NCBI RefSeq assembly: GCF_000708715.2
Contig: NZ_JENB01000002.1
Location: 124,001 to 188,000 of the forward strand
Direction: 5' to 3'
DNA length: 64,000 nt
Source: Pseudomonas putida W15Oct28
GTDB lineage: Bacteria > Pseudomonadota > Gammaproteobacteria > Pseudomonadales > Pseudomonadaceae
Made by a program: the position numbers and the translations under genes. This document shows, in pieces, positions 19,131 to 28,600 of this stretch. Within the stretch, counting starts at the first letter, position 1; each line of letters starts with the position of its first letter. The notes beneath the pieces were generated by a model that ran no database searches, was not told the origin of the DNA, and saw only the letters and a program-made list of their open reading frames with translations.

Positions 19131-19849
19131 TACTGCTGATCTCCGATCTGCATTTGCAAGAAGAGCGCCCGGACATTTCCCGGGCGTTTCTTGATCTGCT
19201 CGACGGCCGTGCCCGCCACGCCAAGGCGTTGTATATCCTGGGCGACTTTTTCGAAGCCTGGATCGGCGACGATGCCATGACCCCCTTCCAGCAGTCGATC
19301 TGCCAGGCCATGCGCCGACTGAGCGACAGCGGCACGGCCATCTTCCTGATGCATGGCAACCGCGACTTCCTGATTGGCCAGGCTTTCTGCGACGCTGCGG
19401 GCTGCACGTTGTTGAACGACCCCAGCGTGATCGAACTGGGCGGTGAGCAGGTTTTGCTGATGCATGGCGACACTTTGTGCACCCGCGACCTGGGTTACAT
19501 GAAGATGCGCCGTTTGCTGCGCAACCCGCTGAGTTTGTGGATCTTGCGGCACCTGCCGCTGTCAGCCCGCTACAAGCTGGCGCGCAAGCTGCGCAGCGAA
19601 AGCCGCACGCAAACGCGGATGAAGTCCACCGAGATTGTCGACGTCACGCCTGAGGAAGTACCCAAGGTGATGGCGGCGCATGGCGTGCGCACACTGGTGC
19701 ATGGCCATACCCACCGGCCGGCGATTCACAAGCTGGTAGTTGATGGGGAGCCGGCACGGCGCATCGTGCTGGGGGACTGGGACCGCCGGGGCTGGGCCTT
19801 GCAGGTAGATGAGCAAGGGTTTCAGCTGGCGCCGTTCGAGTTTTCCTGA
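19127..19849 (+). CDS. lpxH: UDP-2,3-diacylglucosamine hydrolase
   Basis: The 240-residue calcineurin-like phosphoesterase has all metal-site motifs: D7 and H9 (SDLHL), D40 ([11 protein letters not shown]), N78 (GNRD), H113 (MHGD), and H194/H196 (HGHTH). It cleaves UDP-2,3-diacylglucosamine to lipid X in lipid A synthesis at the inner membrane. The start is GTG, overlapping the ppiB stop. The stop is followed by a REP doublet shared with the convergent acylase. Confidence 0.95.
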   Translation: MILLISDLHLQEERPDISRAFLDLLDGRARHAKALYILGDFFEAWIGDDAMTPFQQSICQAMRRLSDSGTAIFLMHGNRDFLIGQAFCDAAGCTLLNDPSVIELGGEQVLLMHGDTLCTRDLGYMKMRRLLRNPLSLWILRHLPLSARYKLARKLRSESRTQTRMKSTEIVDVTPEEVPKVMAAHGVRTLVHGHTHRPAIHKLVVDGEPARRIVLGDWDRRGWALQVDEQGFQLAPFEFS

Positions 19850-19870
19850 CAGCCAGTTTCTGGCTGCACT

Positions 19871-19964
19871 GGCCCTATCGCCGGCAAGCCAGCTCCCACA
19901 AGTACTCCACAGGATTCAAAGCTTGTGGGTGATCTGTGGGAGCTGGCTTGCCGGCGATAGGGCC
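19871..19964. repeat. Paired REP element
   Basis: Arms GGCCCTATCGCCGGCAAGCC and its complement (with GCTCCCACA) flank a ~30-base spacer, between the convergent lpxH and acylase stops. Confidence 0.85.
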
Positions 19965-19972
19965 AGAATGCC

Positions 19973-22279
19973 TTACTGCTGGGCCACCGCCCCTGTGTCC
20001 CGCTCACTGATCACCACTTCCCGATACGCCGGGTCTGCCTTGATCTGTGCCTCGGTAAACGGCATCACCGCCAGCTGCTTGGCCGCAAAGGCCTTGGTCT
20101 GGTCACTGGCATGCGCCGATGCCGCTTCGCTCGACTGGGAGAACGCCAGCAACCCACGAGCCTCTGGCCCCTTGTCGGTGAAGCTGACCAGTTGCAGGTA
20201 GCTGGTACCGCTGACCACCAGCCGCTTGCCCTGCCCGTGCGGCACGCTGTACATCGCGTTGTACACGCCCAGCGCCTGCGGGCCACCCGGTACCGGCGTG
20301 CCATCAAGCGCCTGCTGCACCTGCCCCCAACGCGCCTCCCCCGCTACACCGCTGTCGCTCACCTGCTTGAGCGACGCCAGTGCCGCTTCATGTACCAGCT
20401 TGCGCACGGCCGCCTGCTCCACCGCCAAACCACGCGGCGTGTGCTGCGGGTCAGCCGGGTCAAAGGCCACGCGCCAGCTTTCCGGGTGCGCGGCCAGGGC
20501 ATTGAACAGGTTCTGGAAATGCACCAGGCCAATGCCACTGTCGATGTCGGCCTTGCCATTCCAGGCCGCCAGGCTGCTGCACACGGCCTGCACATCCGCG
20601 CCTGCGCCCTTGCACCATTGCAGCAGGTCTGGCAGCACCAGGCTGGCCAGGTAGACCTCGTCGTCGGTCACCATGCGCTGCAGGTCATCAACGCCCAGCC
20701 TTGCCGTGCCCTGCAGGCGCTGCAGGGCAAAGCGGCTGCGCATGCCCAGCGGCTGGTCACTGCGGCTGACCAGGGGTGAATAACCGGTCAGCGGCTGCGC
20801 TGGGTTGGCCATCCAGGCCGGGTCGTTGGAGTTCTGCACGAAATCCTGGCGTTCAAGGCTCGGCAGCATTCGCGCCGGGAAGATACCCGGCTGCGCAGCC
20901 TGCGCGTCGACCTTCCACTCACACGCGCTGCGCGAGCCATCGAGCACCACCATGCGCCCTTGCCCTTGCGGGTTGCTGCAGGCGCCCAGCAGTTGCTGGT
21001 CGACATACGGCACCACCGACTGGTTCAGGTACAACGCCCCACCGCCCTGGTCCACGGCCAAGGTGTTGACCCACGGAATGCCCTGCAGCTGCTCGACCGA
21101 GCCTTTCAACGCTGCCAGGCTGTCGGCACGGTTGATCTGGTACCACTGCTGCAACACCCGGGTGTTGTCCAGGTTGGCGTCACGCAAGCTGTAGGCCGCG
21201 TGCGCATCCCAATCCAGGCGCCCGGGCCATTGCACCACCGGGCCGAATTGCGAACTGTAGACCTGCCGCTCTACCTGGCTCAGGCTGCCATCTTCGGCCT
21301 TGACCGCAACGCTGATGGTTTGCCGGGCCAATGGCAGCGACTTGCCGTCAAGCAGGTAACGGGTCGGGTCCTTGGGGTCGAGCTGCAGCCGGTACAGGGT
21401 GAAGTGGTTGGAGGTGTCGACGGTGTGCGTCCAGGCCAGGTGCTTGTTGAAACCGATATTGACCACCGGCAGGCCCGGCAATGCCGCACCCATTACATCG
21501 AGCTGGCCGGGAATGGTCAGCTGCATCTGATAGAAGCGCATGCCGCCCATCCACGGGAAGTGCGGGTTGGCCAGCAACAGGCCGCGGCCATTGGCCGAAC
21601 GCTGCCCTCCCACGGCCACCGCATTGCTGCCGCGCTCCGTGGCAAAACGCTCCTGCCGTGCCAGTGCGCTGGCGAAACCCGCCGACGCCTGCTGGGGGCT
21701 CTGTGCAGGTGGTTGCGCACCCGCCAGTGCTTCGACGAACTGCCCAACACCGCCTTCGGCCAATAGCCTGCGGGTCAGCTTGACCAAGTCCTGGCTGGTG
21801 ATCGGCCGCAGCCACTCGCCGTTGCCACATTCGGCGGGCAAGCCTTCGCGGCGGCGCTCGGCCAGCGCCCGGTTGTAGCCGCTGGCATAACCCGCCAGCA
21901 GTGCCTGAACCTGCGCCGGTTGCGCCTGCAGATACGCATCGACCGCCGCTGGGCTGTTGAGCCAGGTGAAGAACAGGTCGCTGGCCAGGTTGTCACGCTG
22001 CTCAAGGGTCTTGCCCTTGGCACCGAAATGGCGTGAGCGCTCACCGCTCACGGTCAGGACCTCGTTGGCCAGCAGGCACAGGTTGTCCTGGGCGTAGGCA
22101 TAGCCGACACCATAGCCCAGGCCGCGCTCATCCTTGGCCACGATATGCGGCACCCCGTAACTGGTTCGACGAATCTGCGCACTGGCATCGGCGGCGGGCT
22201 GCGCCTGCACGGCAACGCTGAAGGCCACCAGTGCAGCGGCCAGGCCTGCGCAAGTCATGGGACGGGAAAGTGGAAACAC
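19973..22279 (-). CDS. pvdQ: PvdQ-type N-acylase (penicillin acylase family)
   Basis: This is an Ntn-hydrolase precursor of 768 residues with a signal peptide ending VAVQA. The self-cleavage site is RG|SNAVAVGG, and the nucleophile is S218, essentially the position of Ser217 in P. aeruginosa PvdQ. The family splits into alpha and beta chains in the periplasm and removes the fatty acyl chain of the pyoverdine precursor; it also hydrolyses long-chain acyl-homoserine lactones. Two GTG starts are possible: the downstream one is chosen because GAGG sits seven bases ahead, whereas the first (22285) abuts the Shine-Dalgarno. No pyoverdine genes are nearby. Confidence 0.88.
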   Translation of the reverse strand: MFPLSRPMTCAGLAAALVAFSVAVQAQPAADASAQIRRTSYGVPHIVAKDERGLGYGVGYAYAQDNLCLLANEVLTVSGERSRHFGAKGKTLEQRDNLASDLFFTWLNSPAAVDAYLQAQPAQVQALLAGYASGYNRALAERRREGLPAECGNGEWLRPITSQDLVKLTRRLLAEGGVGQFVEALAGAQPPAQSPQQASAGFASALARQERFATERGSNAVAVGGQRSANGRGLLLANPHFPWMGGMRFYQMQLTIPGQLDVMGAALPGLPVVNIGFNKHLAWTHTVDTSNHFTLYRLQLDPKDPTRYLLDGKSLPLARQTISVAVKAEDGSLSQVERQVYSSQFGPVVQWPGRLDWDAHAAYSLRDANLDNTRVLQQWYQINRADSLAALKGSVEQLQGIPWVNTLAVDQGGGALYLNQSVVPYVDQQLLGACSNPQGQGRMVVLDGSRSACEWKVDAQAAQPGIFPARMLPSLERQDFVQNSNDPAWMANPAQPLTGYSPLVSRSDQPLGMRSRFALQRLQGTARLGVDDLQRMVTDDEVYLASLVLPDLLQWCKGAGADVQAVCSSLAAWNGKADIDSGIGLVHFQNLFNALAAHPESWRVAFDPADPQHTPRGLAVEQAAVRKLVHEAALASLKQVSDSGVAGEARWGQVQQALDGTPVPGGPQALGVYNAMYSVPHGQGKRLVVSGTSYLQLVSFTDKGPEARGLLAFSQSSEAASAHASDQTKAFAAKQLAVMPFTEAQIKADPAYREVVISERDTGAVAQQ

Positions 22280-22475
22280 GGGCACTCCTCGGGTTCGGGG
22301 CTTATCCCGATCAGACGAACGGCCAGGTGAAAATTTTACGTATTACAAGGCGATGGAACGTCTTGAAGAGGAGCAGGCATTTTTTTTACGAGTGGGTTGC
22401 AGTTTTTGCGTTCTCATTCGTCCTAGTAAGTGAGGCAACCACATTTCGGGTTCGTCCACGAAAAGGAGCATTCAC

Positions 22476-22850
22476 ATGTACAACCCGCAACCCTCGACCC
22501 AAGCCGGGCGCGTCCCAGGCAAAGCGCCCAACGGACAGGACGTTTTTTCTGAAGAACGCATCGGCAATGAACAGATCCGCGAGCTGCTGCGCACTTTCGG
22601 CCTGCGTACCAGCCTGATCCGGCTCAAGGTGATCGATGCCCTGCACGCCGCCGACCGCAATGGCCGCAGCATTGGCGTACGCGGCGTGCACGCACAGCTG
22701 GAGCAGCTGGATATTCCGTTGTCATTCCTCAGCGTGCGTGAAGTGCTCAAGCGGCTGTGCACCGAAGGTGTCATCGAGCTGGGCAACGACAAGTGCTACA
22801 CCCTCAACCCCCAGGCGCGCGCCGTACTGGAACAGGCATCTTCACGCTGA
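22476..22850 (+). CDS. Small Fur-like winged-helix protein without obvious metal sites
   Basis: The 124-residue protein has its middle section (about 30-110: IRELLRTFGLRTSLIRLKVI, SVREVLKRLCTEGVIEL) resembling the N-terminal DNA-binding domain of Fur proteins. The metal-binding and dimerisation domain and the HHDH-type residues are missing. It may be a DNA-binding regulator; I recall short Fur-domain proteins of this kind in pseudomonads linked to iron, but cannot place this one. AAAAGGAG lies seven bases before the ATG. It is divergent from pvdQ, with about 195 bases between starts. Confidence 0.7.
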   Translation: MYNPQPSTQAGRVPGKAPNGQDVFSEERIGNEQIRELLRTFGLRTSLIRLKVIDALHAADRNGRSIGVRGVHAQLEQLDIPLSFLSVREVLKRLCTEGVIELGNDKCYTLNPQARAVLEQASSR

Positions 22851-22886
22851 GCGCATGGCCGGCCACACCTGGCCGGCCCGCACGGG

Positions 22887-23075
22887 TCAGGGCTTGACCT
22901 TGCGCCGCAGAATGCCGTTGATCACCACGACCACCACGGCGATGGCGATGGCCGCCATCTGGAAGGTCTGCTCACTGATCGTGCCCTGCTTCTGCAGGTG
23001 GGACAGGCCCAGCATCAGGCCCAGTACCACCAGGATGATCAGAAGGGAGTATTTGAGGCGCTGCACGTGTGTCAT
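22887..23075 (-). CDS. Small two-helix membrane protein, hypothetical
   Basis: The 62-residue protein has two hydrophobic segments (LLIILVVLGLMLGL and MAAIAIAVVVVVING) and a basic tail, RRKVKP. Pseudomonads encode many such DUF-type inner-membrane proteins; no function can be given. It is convergent with the Fur-like gene (36-base gap). Confidence 0.7.
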   Translation of the reverse strand: MTHVQRLKYSLLIILVVLGLMLGLSHLQKQGTISEQTFQMAAIAIAVVVVVINGILRRKVKP

Positions 23076-23225
23076 CGAAAGTTCCTTGCAACATCAGGGG
23101 CAAATGGCTCGCAACGAGCCGTGGCAATGATACAACGCCCATAGGGCCCGGCGCTGCATTTCCTGCTGGGTAGGGTGGCGACTGCCTGAAAGCATGGGGC
23201 TCCAAGCACCCATGCCGGAGGCATC

Positions 23226-23684
23226 ATGTACAAACCCCTGCTGTTCGCGTCCCTGATTCTGACCCCGCTTACCCTTCACGCGCTGGACACTCGTCAAGTA
23301 CCGGCGGCGCAACTGCTTGAGCTTGGCCGCGACCTGGAGCGCCATGCCGGCGCCAGCCAATGGCAACAACTGTGGCAGCGCGTGCGCCAGGCCGGCTACC
23401 TGCAGGCAAACGGTGCGCCGGTGCATTTCACCGCACCCATGTCCCAGTTACCCGAACTGGCCCGGCAGACGTTGGCCCAAGCCGATCAGGTGCAGGCGCT
23501 GCACCAGACCCAGGCGCTTTACCGCCGCAGCTTTTCCGGCACGGTCATCGGTCAGCGCGGCGGGCAGCCATTGCATGCCTTGTGCCTGCTGGTCGACTGG
23601 CGGACGCTGCCACAAGGCATGCTCGACGCCCCCCAGGCCTACCTGCGCAGCGCCAGCTTGCTGAGCAGCTACCCCTGCAACTGA
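23226..23684 (+). CDS. Secreted hypothetical protein
   Basis: The 152-residue protein has a clear signal peptide (MYKPLLFASLILTPLTLHA) and a mature part rich in Gln, Leu and Arg. It has two C-terminal Cys (ALCLLVDW and SSYPCN) that could form a disulfide. No family is recognised. GGAGG lies directly before the ATG region. It is probably transcribed alone; a 249-base gap separates it from the Mor-like gene. Confidence 0.65.
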   Translation: MYKPLLFASLILTPLTLHALDTRQVPAAQLLELGRDLERHAGASQWQQLWQRVRQAGYLQANGAPVHFTAPMSQLPELARQTLAQADQVQALHQTQALYRRSFSGTVIGQRGGQPLHALCLLVDWRTLPQGMLDAPQAYLRSASLLSSYPCN

Positions 23685-23723
23685 GGGTACCCCGCCCCAT
23701 CACTCGACGAGCGGAGCGCCCAT

Positions 23724-23837
23724 ATGGGAAATCAACCGCCACAGCCATGCCTTGAAGACATGTCCTACAGCGCAGGATATCGCTGCCTGCAATCCCTGTT
23801 CACCGAGGCTACAAACCGCAACCCATATGTCGCCTAG
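23724..23837 (+). CDS. Possible 37-residue small ORF upstream of the Mor-like gene
   Basis: An ATG with GGAG seven bases upstream opens a 37-codon frame (MGNQPPQPCLEDMSYS...) ending TAG, in the otherwise gene-free gap before the Mor-like activator. It has two Cys and no membrane segment. It could be a leader peptide or chance; no homologue is recognised. The rest of the gap (23838-23933) should hold the promoter of the Mor-like gene, but I see no strong core motif. Confidence 0.3.
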   Translation: MGNQPPQPCLEDMSYSAGYRCLQSLFTEATNRNPYVA

Positions 23838-23933
23838 CGACGCGCTGTGGCTGTCCCACAGAATTTGCTCACACCGTCGACATAACGCCGTTGGTGATCG
23901 GGTCGCACATTCCCCATCCCGAAGGAGTGCCAT

Positions 23934-24314
23934 ATGGAATTACCAGACTTGAGCCTCATCGATATCAGCCAACTGCCCCACTCGCTGCAGGCCCTGGTCG
24001 ACTGTATCGGCATCGACAACGCCTACCAGCTGACCTGCGCCTACGGCGGCAGGCCCAAGTACATCCCCAAGTACCGCGAGCGTACCAAGCTCGCCGACGT
24101 ACTGCCGCCCGAAGCGCTGGACGCACTGATCAAGCGCTTTGCCGGGGTAGCCCTGGAGATCCCCAAGGCTGACCACTTCCTGCGCCAGCTGCGCAATCAG
24201 CAGATCCAGAAAGAAAGCGCCAATGGCCTTTCCCGCAGCCTGTTGGCCGACAAGTACGGCCTGAGCCTGCGCCAGATCGGCAACATCCGTCGCCAGGAGA
24301 CTTGCGCTCGCTGA
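23934..24314 (+). CDS. Mor-like transcription activator (phage Mu Mor/C family)
   Basis: The 126-residue protein has an N-terminal dimerisation-type half (LPPEALDALIKRFAGVALEIPK) and a C-terminal helix-turn-helix (SLLADKYGLSLRQIGNIRRQ), the layout of the Mor/C family of middle/late activators. No Mu head, tail or transposition gene is present, so it is a domesticated or stand-alone copy. It is the first gene of a run of three with two DUF2589 proteins (63- and 74-base gaps), which it may activate. That link is inference from position. Confidence 0.8.
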   Translation: MELPDLSLIDISQLPHSLQALVDCIGIDNAYQLTCAYGGRPKYIPKYRERTKLADVLPPEALDALIKRFAGVALEIPKADHFLRQLRNQQIQKESANGLSRSLLADKYGLSLRQIGNIRRQETCAR

Positions 24315-24376
24315 CGGCCAGCACCTGGGCCGCCAGGGGTGGCCACCTTTTCCCTTCATAAAACGAGCAACAAAAC

Positions 24377-25024
24377 ATGTCGATAGATAACAGCTTCATC
24401 GGATCCGTGATCAACGCCTTGCCCATGGATCGCATGATCGCAGGCCCCCTGCAGGCCATGGTCCAGGCACAGGTTACCGCCAGCAAGTCGTACGCCGACT
24501 TCCTGATGCAGGTGTGCGTGCAGGACGGCAAGGCCGTGGCCATTCAGTTCGACTACGACGAGACCATTGTCGACGAGCAGGGTGAATACAAGGGTGTGGT
24601 CAGCAAGACCATGAAGGTGCCGCTGCTGGCGGCCATCACACACCCGAACATCTCCATCGATGAAGGTAATGTCGAATTCGAGCTGATCATCAATCAGATG
24701 TCGGAAGACACCTCCAGCACGGAAATGGGTGCAGACATGGCCGGCTCACTGGGCTGGGGTCCATTCAAGCTGAACGTGAAGGGCAGCGTCAGCCACAAGT
24801 CCGCCCAAACACGCAAGACCGACACCCGCGCCCGCTACGCCTTCAATACGACGATGAAGCGCCAGGAGCCACCTGAAGCAATGATGAGGGTGATCGAGTT
24901 CCTGACCGATGCGGCGACCAAGCCAACCGTTATCAGAACCGCCGAACTGCAAAGCCCCGACGAAATCTCCCAGGCCGATACCTTGAAAGACCCCGCTGCC
25001 GATGCAGGCAACAACAACCCGTGA
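24377..25024 (+). CDS. DUF2589-family protein, first of a tandem pair
   Basis: The 215-residue soluble protein has no signal peptide. A helical N-terminus (GPLQAMVQAQVTASKSYADF) is followed by a beta-rich region with a repeated pattern: MKVPLLAAITHPNISIDEG, VEFELIINQM, KLNVKGSVSHKSAQTRKTDT. It then has the conserved motif QEPPEAMMRVIEFLTDA. The domain function is not established. The downstream gene encodes a diverged paralogue, which suggests a hetero-oligomer. The tail after ~190 is acidic and disordered. Confidence 0.75.
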   Translation: MSIDNSFIGSVINALPMDRMIAGPLQAMVQAQVTASKSYADFLMQVCVQDGKAVAIQFDYDETIVDEQGEYKGVVSKTMKVPLLAAITHPNISIDEGNVEFELIINQMSEDTSSTEMGADMAGSLGWGPFKLNVKGSVSHKSAQTRKTDTRARYAFNTTMKRQEPPEAMMRVIEFLTDAATKPTVIRTAELQSPDEISQADTLKDPAADAGNNNP

Positions 25025-25097
25025 GACGACCCGTACGCCGCAAAACAGCCCCCTGGCCAGCACCGGGGGGCAACATTTTGCCTGAGGAGTCGAGCCC

Positions 25098-25652
25098 ATG
25101 AACAAGCCCCCTGCCCCGATGACCTCCATCGACCTGCGAGAGATCACCCGTGGCCTGCAAGAAGCCGCCAGCGCCACCAACAGCCTGATTGCACAGCAGT
25201 ACATCAACCTGTTCGACCAATTCTTCGAGTGCGACAGCGACGCCTTGGGTGCCCCCATGAAAGCCAAGATGGTCGAAGTGGCCATGGATGGGCAGCACAT
25301 CATGCGCGTCCCCCTGTTTGCACTGGTGTCGCCCAAAGGCCTGGCCCTGGAGCGCATGCAGGTCGACCTGTCGGTACGGGTCAAAGGGACCGAAGCGCAA
25401 CAGGCACTGCTGACCGCGAGCGAGAACAAGGCTGCGAGCTTCAAGGTCACCATCGGTGGCCAAGGCCGTCAGGGTGAAAGCCGTGACCCTGACGAAGTGC
25501 AGATCCGCATGCAGTTCCAGGCCAGCGAGCCACCGGAAGCCCTGAACCGGCTAATCGAGGAATACACCAGCCTGATTACCCCGGTACGCGCCCCCAGCCC
25601 GCTGCCCTCGCCCGACACCAATGAATTCATCGAGGCGGCCACCGTCCGTTGA
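25098..25652 (+). CDS. DUF2589-family protein, second of a tandem pair
   Basis: The 184-residue protein has the same order as its upstream neighbour: helical N-terminus (SATNSLIAQQYINLFDQFF), MRVPLFALVSPKGLALERM, a beta-strand with VDLSVRVKGTEAQQ, and SEPPEALNRLIEEYTSLI. Sequence identity to the first copy looks low outside these motifs, so the duplication is old. GAGGAG precedes the ATG. The stop is 19 bases from the stop of convergent tamB. Function unknown. Confidence 0.75.
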   Translation: MNKPPAPMTSIDLREITRGLQEAASATNSLIAQQYINLFDQFFECDSDALGAPMKAKMVEVAMDGQHIMRVPLFALVSPKGLALERMQVDLSVRVKGTEAQQALLTASENKAASFKVTIGGQGRQGESRDPDEVQIRMQFQASEPPEALNRLIEEYTSLITPVRAPSPLPSPDTNEFIEAATVR

Positions 25653-25671
25653 CGGCCGCCCCGGCACCGCT

Positions 25672-28600
25672 TCAGAAATCGCGCTTGTAGAAGATGTCCA
25701 GTGAGCTGGCCAGCCCGCTGGCGGCTTCCAGGTACACCTTCTTGCTCAGTTTGTAACGCAACGCGATGGTGTTGGCAGGCTCGAACACACCCACGCCGTA
25801 ACGCAGGCTCAGCTTCTCGGTGATATTGCCGCTGGCGACCACGCTGGTGCTGTTGCCCGAGCCTTCGGTGTCCAGCTGGAAGTCGTCGATCCCCAGGCTC
25901 GATGCCAGGCTGCCGGTGATGCCGGCGCTGCCTGCCAGCCCCAGGCCCAACGCTGCCTCGGCAAGCATGTTGTTGTCCTCGCCAGAGTTGCCCAGTGGCC
26001 GCCCCAGCACGAGGTACGACAGCGCCTGCTCCTGGCTCATGGCCGGTTCCGAAAACACTTTGGTTGTGGGTTGCTCGGCACTGCCGCTCAGGCGGATACC
26101 GGCAATCACGTCATCGACCGTGCGGATGGCTTCGATGTCCAGGTACGGCTGGTCGATCGGGCCGGCGAACAGCAAGCGCGCACGGCGGATGGTCAGGCGC
26201 TGGCCGTAGGCACGGTAGCGGCCGTCGGCCAGGCTCAATTCGCCACGGGTGTCGAGGTTGTCGCCGATGTGCACGTGGCCGAGCAGGTTGGCGGTCAGGC
26301 CAAAGCCACTGAACGACAGCTTGTCGCGGCCCACCTCGACATCAATGTCCATGGCCATCGCCATGGGCGGCTTGCCCTCTTCGGTTTGATGACCGACGAT
26401 TACCGTGTCATCCGATACCTTCACGGTGGACGGCGGCAGTTCACGCACGGTGATCTTGCCTTTGGGTACTTGCACCTTGCCGGTAACCGCCAGCTTGTCG
26501 TCGATCAGGCGCAAGGTCAGGTCCGGGGCGACCTCCAGCGTTGCATAGGGCTCGACCGTGACCGGCAGTTGCTGGCCTTGCAGCCGCAGGTCCATGCCCA
26601 GCGCCTGCCCCCACGTGAGGTTGCCACTCAACTGGCCGCGCCCGGCATCGCCGCTGCGCCAGTTGCCATTGAGTTGCACCTGCTCGCCAGCGATCAGCGC
26701 CTGCAACGACAGGTCCTCAAGGCTGGCCGGCAACTCGGCGCCACTGACTTCACCACCGCTGAGCATCAGGTTGCCGTTGACCTGTGGTGCCAGCAAGGTG
26801 CCTGAAAGCTGGCCACTGCCGTTGAGCTGCCCGGCCAGGCGTTCGACCATCGGCACGAACGGCCGGGCCACCGACAGGTCCAGCCCGGCCAGGCGGAAAT
26901 CACCTGACAACGGCTTGTTCTTGCCCAGCGGGTCGAGGCGCGTGTTGACGTTCAGCTCGCCCAGGCGCTCGCCACGGAACGCCAGGCGGGTATCGATACG
27001 CCGTGGTGCCAACGTGCTGTCGACACGCAGGGCCTGGTAAGGGAAATCGACCCAACGGCCTTTGTCGCGCACGCGCAGCGTGCCGCCACTGGCATCAATG
27101 ACGATGTTGCCTTTGGGGCCGCTGGCCGGGATGTCCAGATTGATATCCGCGTTGAGCAGGCCCTGCCAGGCGAAGTCCTTAGGCAACCACTGGGCAAGGC
27201 TGTCGAGCGGGAACTGCTTGAGGTGGTAGCGCAAGCGCGGCTCGGGCGCCAGGCGCTGGTCGTCACCACACAGGCTGGCCTGGCCAGAGCGCCAGCAATG
27301 GGCACCGAAGTCCAGCTGGCCGCTGGCCAAGCGCTGCAGGCGTGCCGGCGCTTGCAACTGCCAGTCCTGGCCACCGGCCTGGATACGCCCACTCGCCAGG
27401 CGCCCACGCCAGTCACCCTTGTTCAACTGGCCGTCCAGGCCGAGGTCCAGCTTGAGTTGCGGGCCATCTAGCGCCAGGGTCAAGGCTTGCTGACGGATAT
27501 CGCCTTTGCCGTTGGCCTGCAACGTGCCCAATGCCGTGTCGCCCAGGTGGATGCCAGTGGCCTTGAGCTCGATCACGCCGCGCTGGGCGTTGTCCAGGCG
27601 GGCATCCAGGTCCAGCTGTTGCAGCCGGTTTTCGGCCTGGGCCAAGCGCTGGCCCTGCAAGGTCAGCGTGCCTTGCGGAGCCTGCAAGGTGCCGGCAACA
27701 TCCAGCCGGCCCTTGACCTGGCCCTGCAGCCTTGGCCACAGCTGGCCCAGGCGCGGCAAGTCAAGGTCGATTCGCCCGGCCAGGCGCTGCTGCAAACTGC
27801 CACTGCCGTTGATACGGTTGTCACCCAGCTGGATCGCCAGGGCGCCGAGTGTCCAGCTCTGCCCCGCTCCCTGGGCCTCGGCCTTGAACACTGCCGGCTG
27901 GCCGCGCAGGCGGCCTTTGAGATCAAGCTGGGCATCAAGGGTGAGCACCTCGCCTTTCATCTCGCCTTTGCTGCGCAGTGGCCCCGCCAAAGTGCCCGGC
28001 AGCTCCGCCAGCCAATAGGCCGGGTCGAGCGCCGAAAGCTGCAAGTCGACATCCCAGGCCAGGGTGTCGGCAAAACGCACGGCAACACTGCCGGCGGCCT
28101 TGCCCTGCCCGGCGGTCAGCGCCAGTTGCGGCAGTTTCACCTGGGTCAGGTCACCTTCGAACGGGCTGGCCAGGCTGAACGCCCCCGCCGGGCCGTCGAG
28201 GTCGCCTTTGAAGGTGCCCTGGTAATTGCCATCGCGATAATGCACTTGGGTATTGAAACGCTTGAGGGTGACCTCGGGCGGCGTCTCCAGCGGGTACAGG
28301 CGCAACCACGGGAAGTCCTGCCAGTCCAGCTGCGCATCGGCGGTCAGGCCTTGCTGCCAGTCGGCCGTGGCTTGCAGCTTGACGCGCTGGGTGTCGCTGG
28401 CGGCCAGGTCAAGGGCATCGAGCCTGGCCCCTTTGCTGTCGACCAGCCCGGACAACGCCAACGCGATCGGCGACTGCTCAGCCGGCAGGCTTGCCGTTCC
28501 TGATAGTTGATAACCCTTGAGCAGATCGCCCTTGGCATCCAGCTTGAGCTGATTCAACTGCAAGGTATCGGGCAGCGAGCCCGCCGGTTTGAACGCCGCT

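Noticed and set aside
19971..22285. Beta-lactam-specific penicillin acylase call
   Set aside because: The position of the nucleophile Ser and total length match PvdQ-type long-chain acylases better than penicillin G acylase.
23934..25652. Mu-like prophage remnant
   Set aside because: Only the Mor-like regulator resembles phage; there are no transposase, head, tail or lysis genes and no attachment-site repeats.
26071..28503. Several long plus-strand frames antisense to tamB
   Set aside because: tamB is continuous and family-consistent; the antisense frames are Gln/Ala-rich shadows without RBS.
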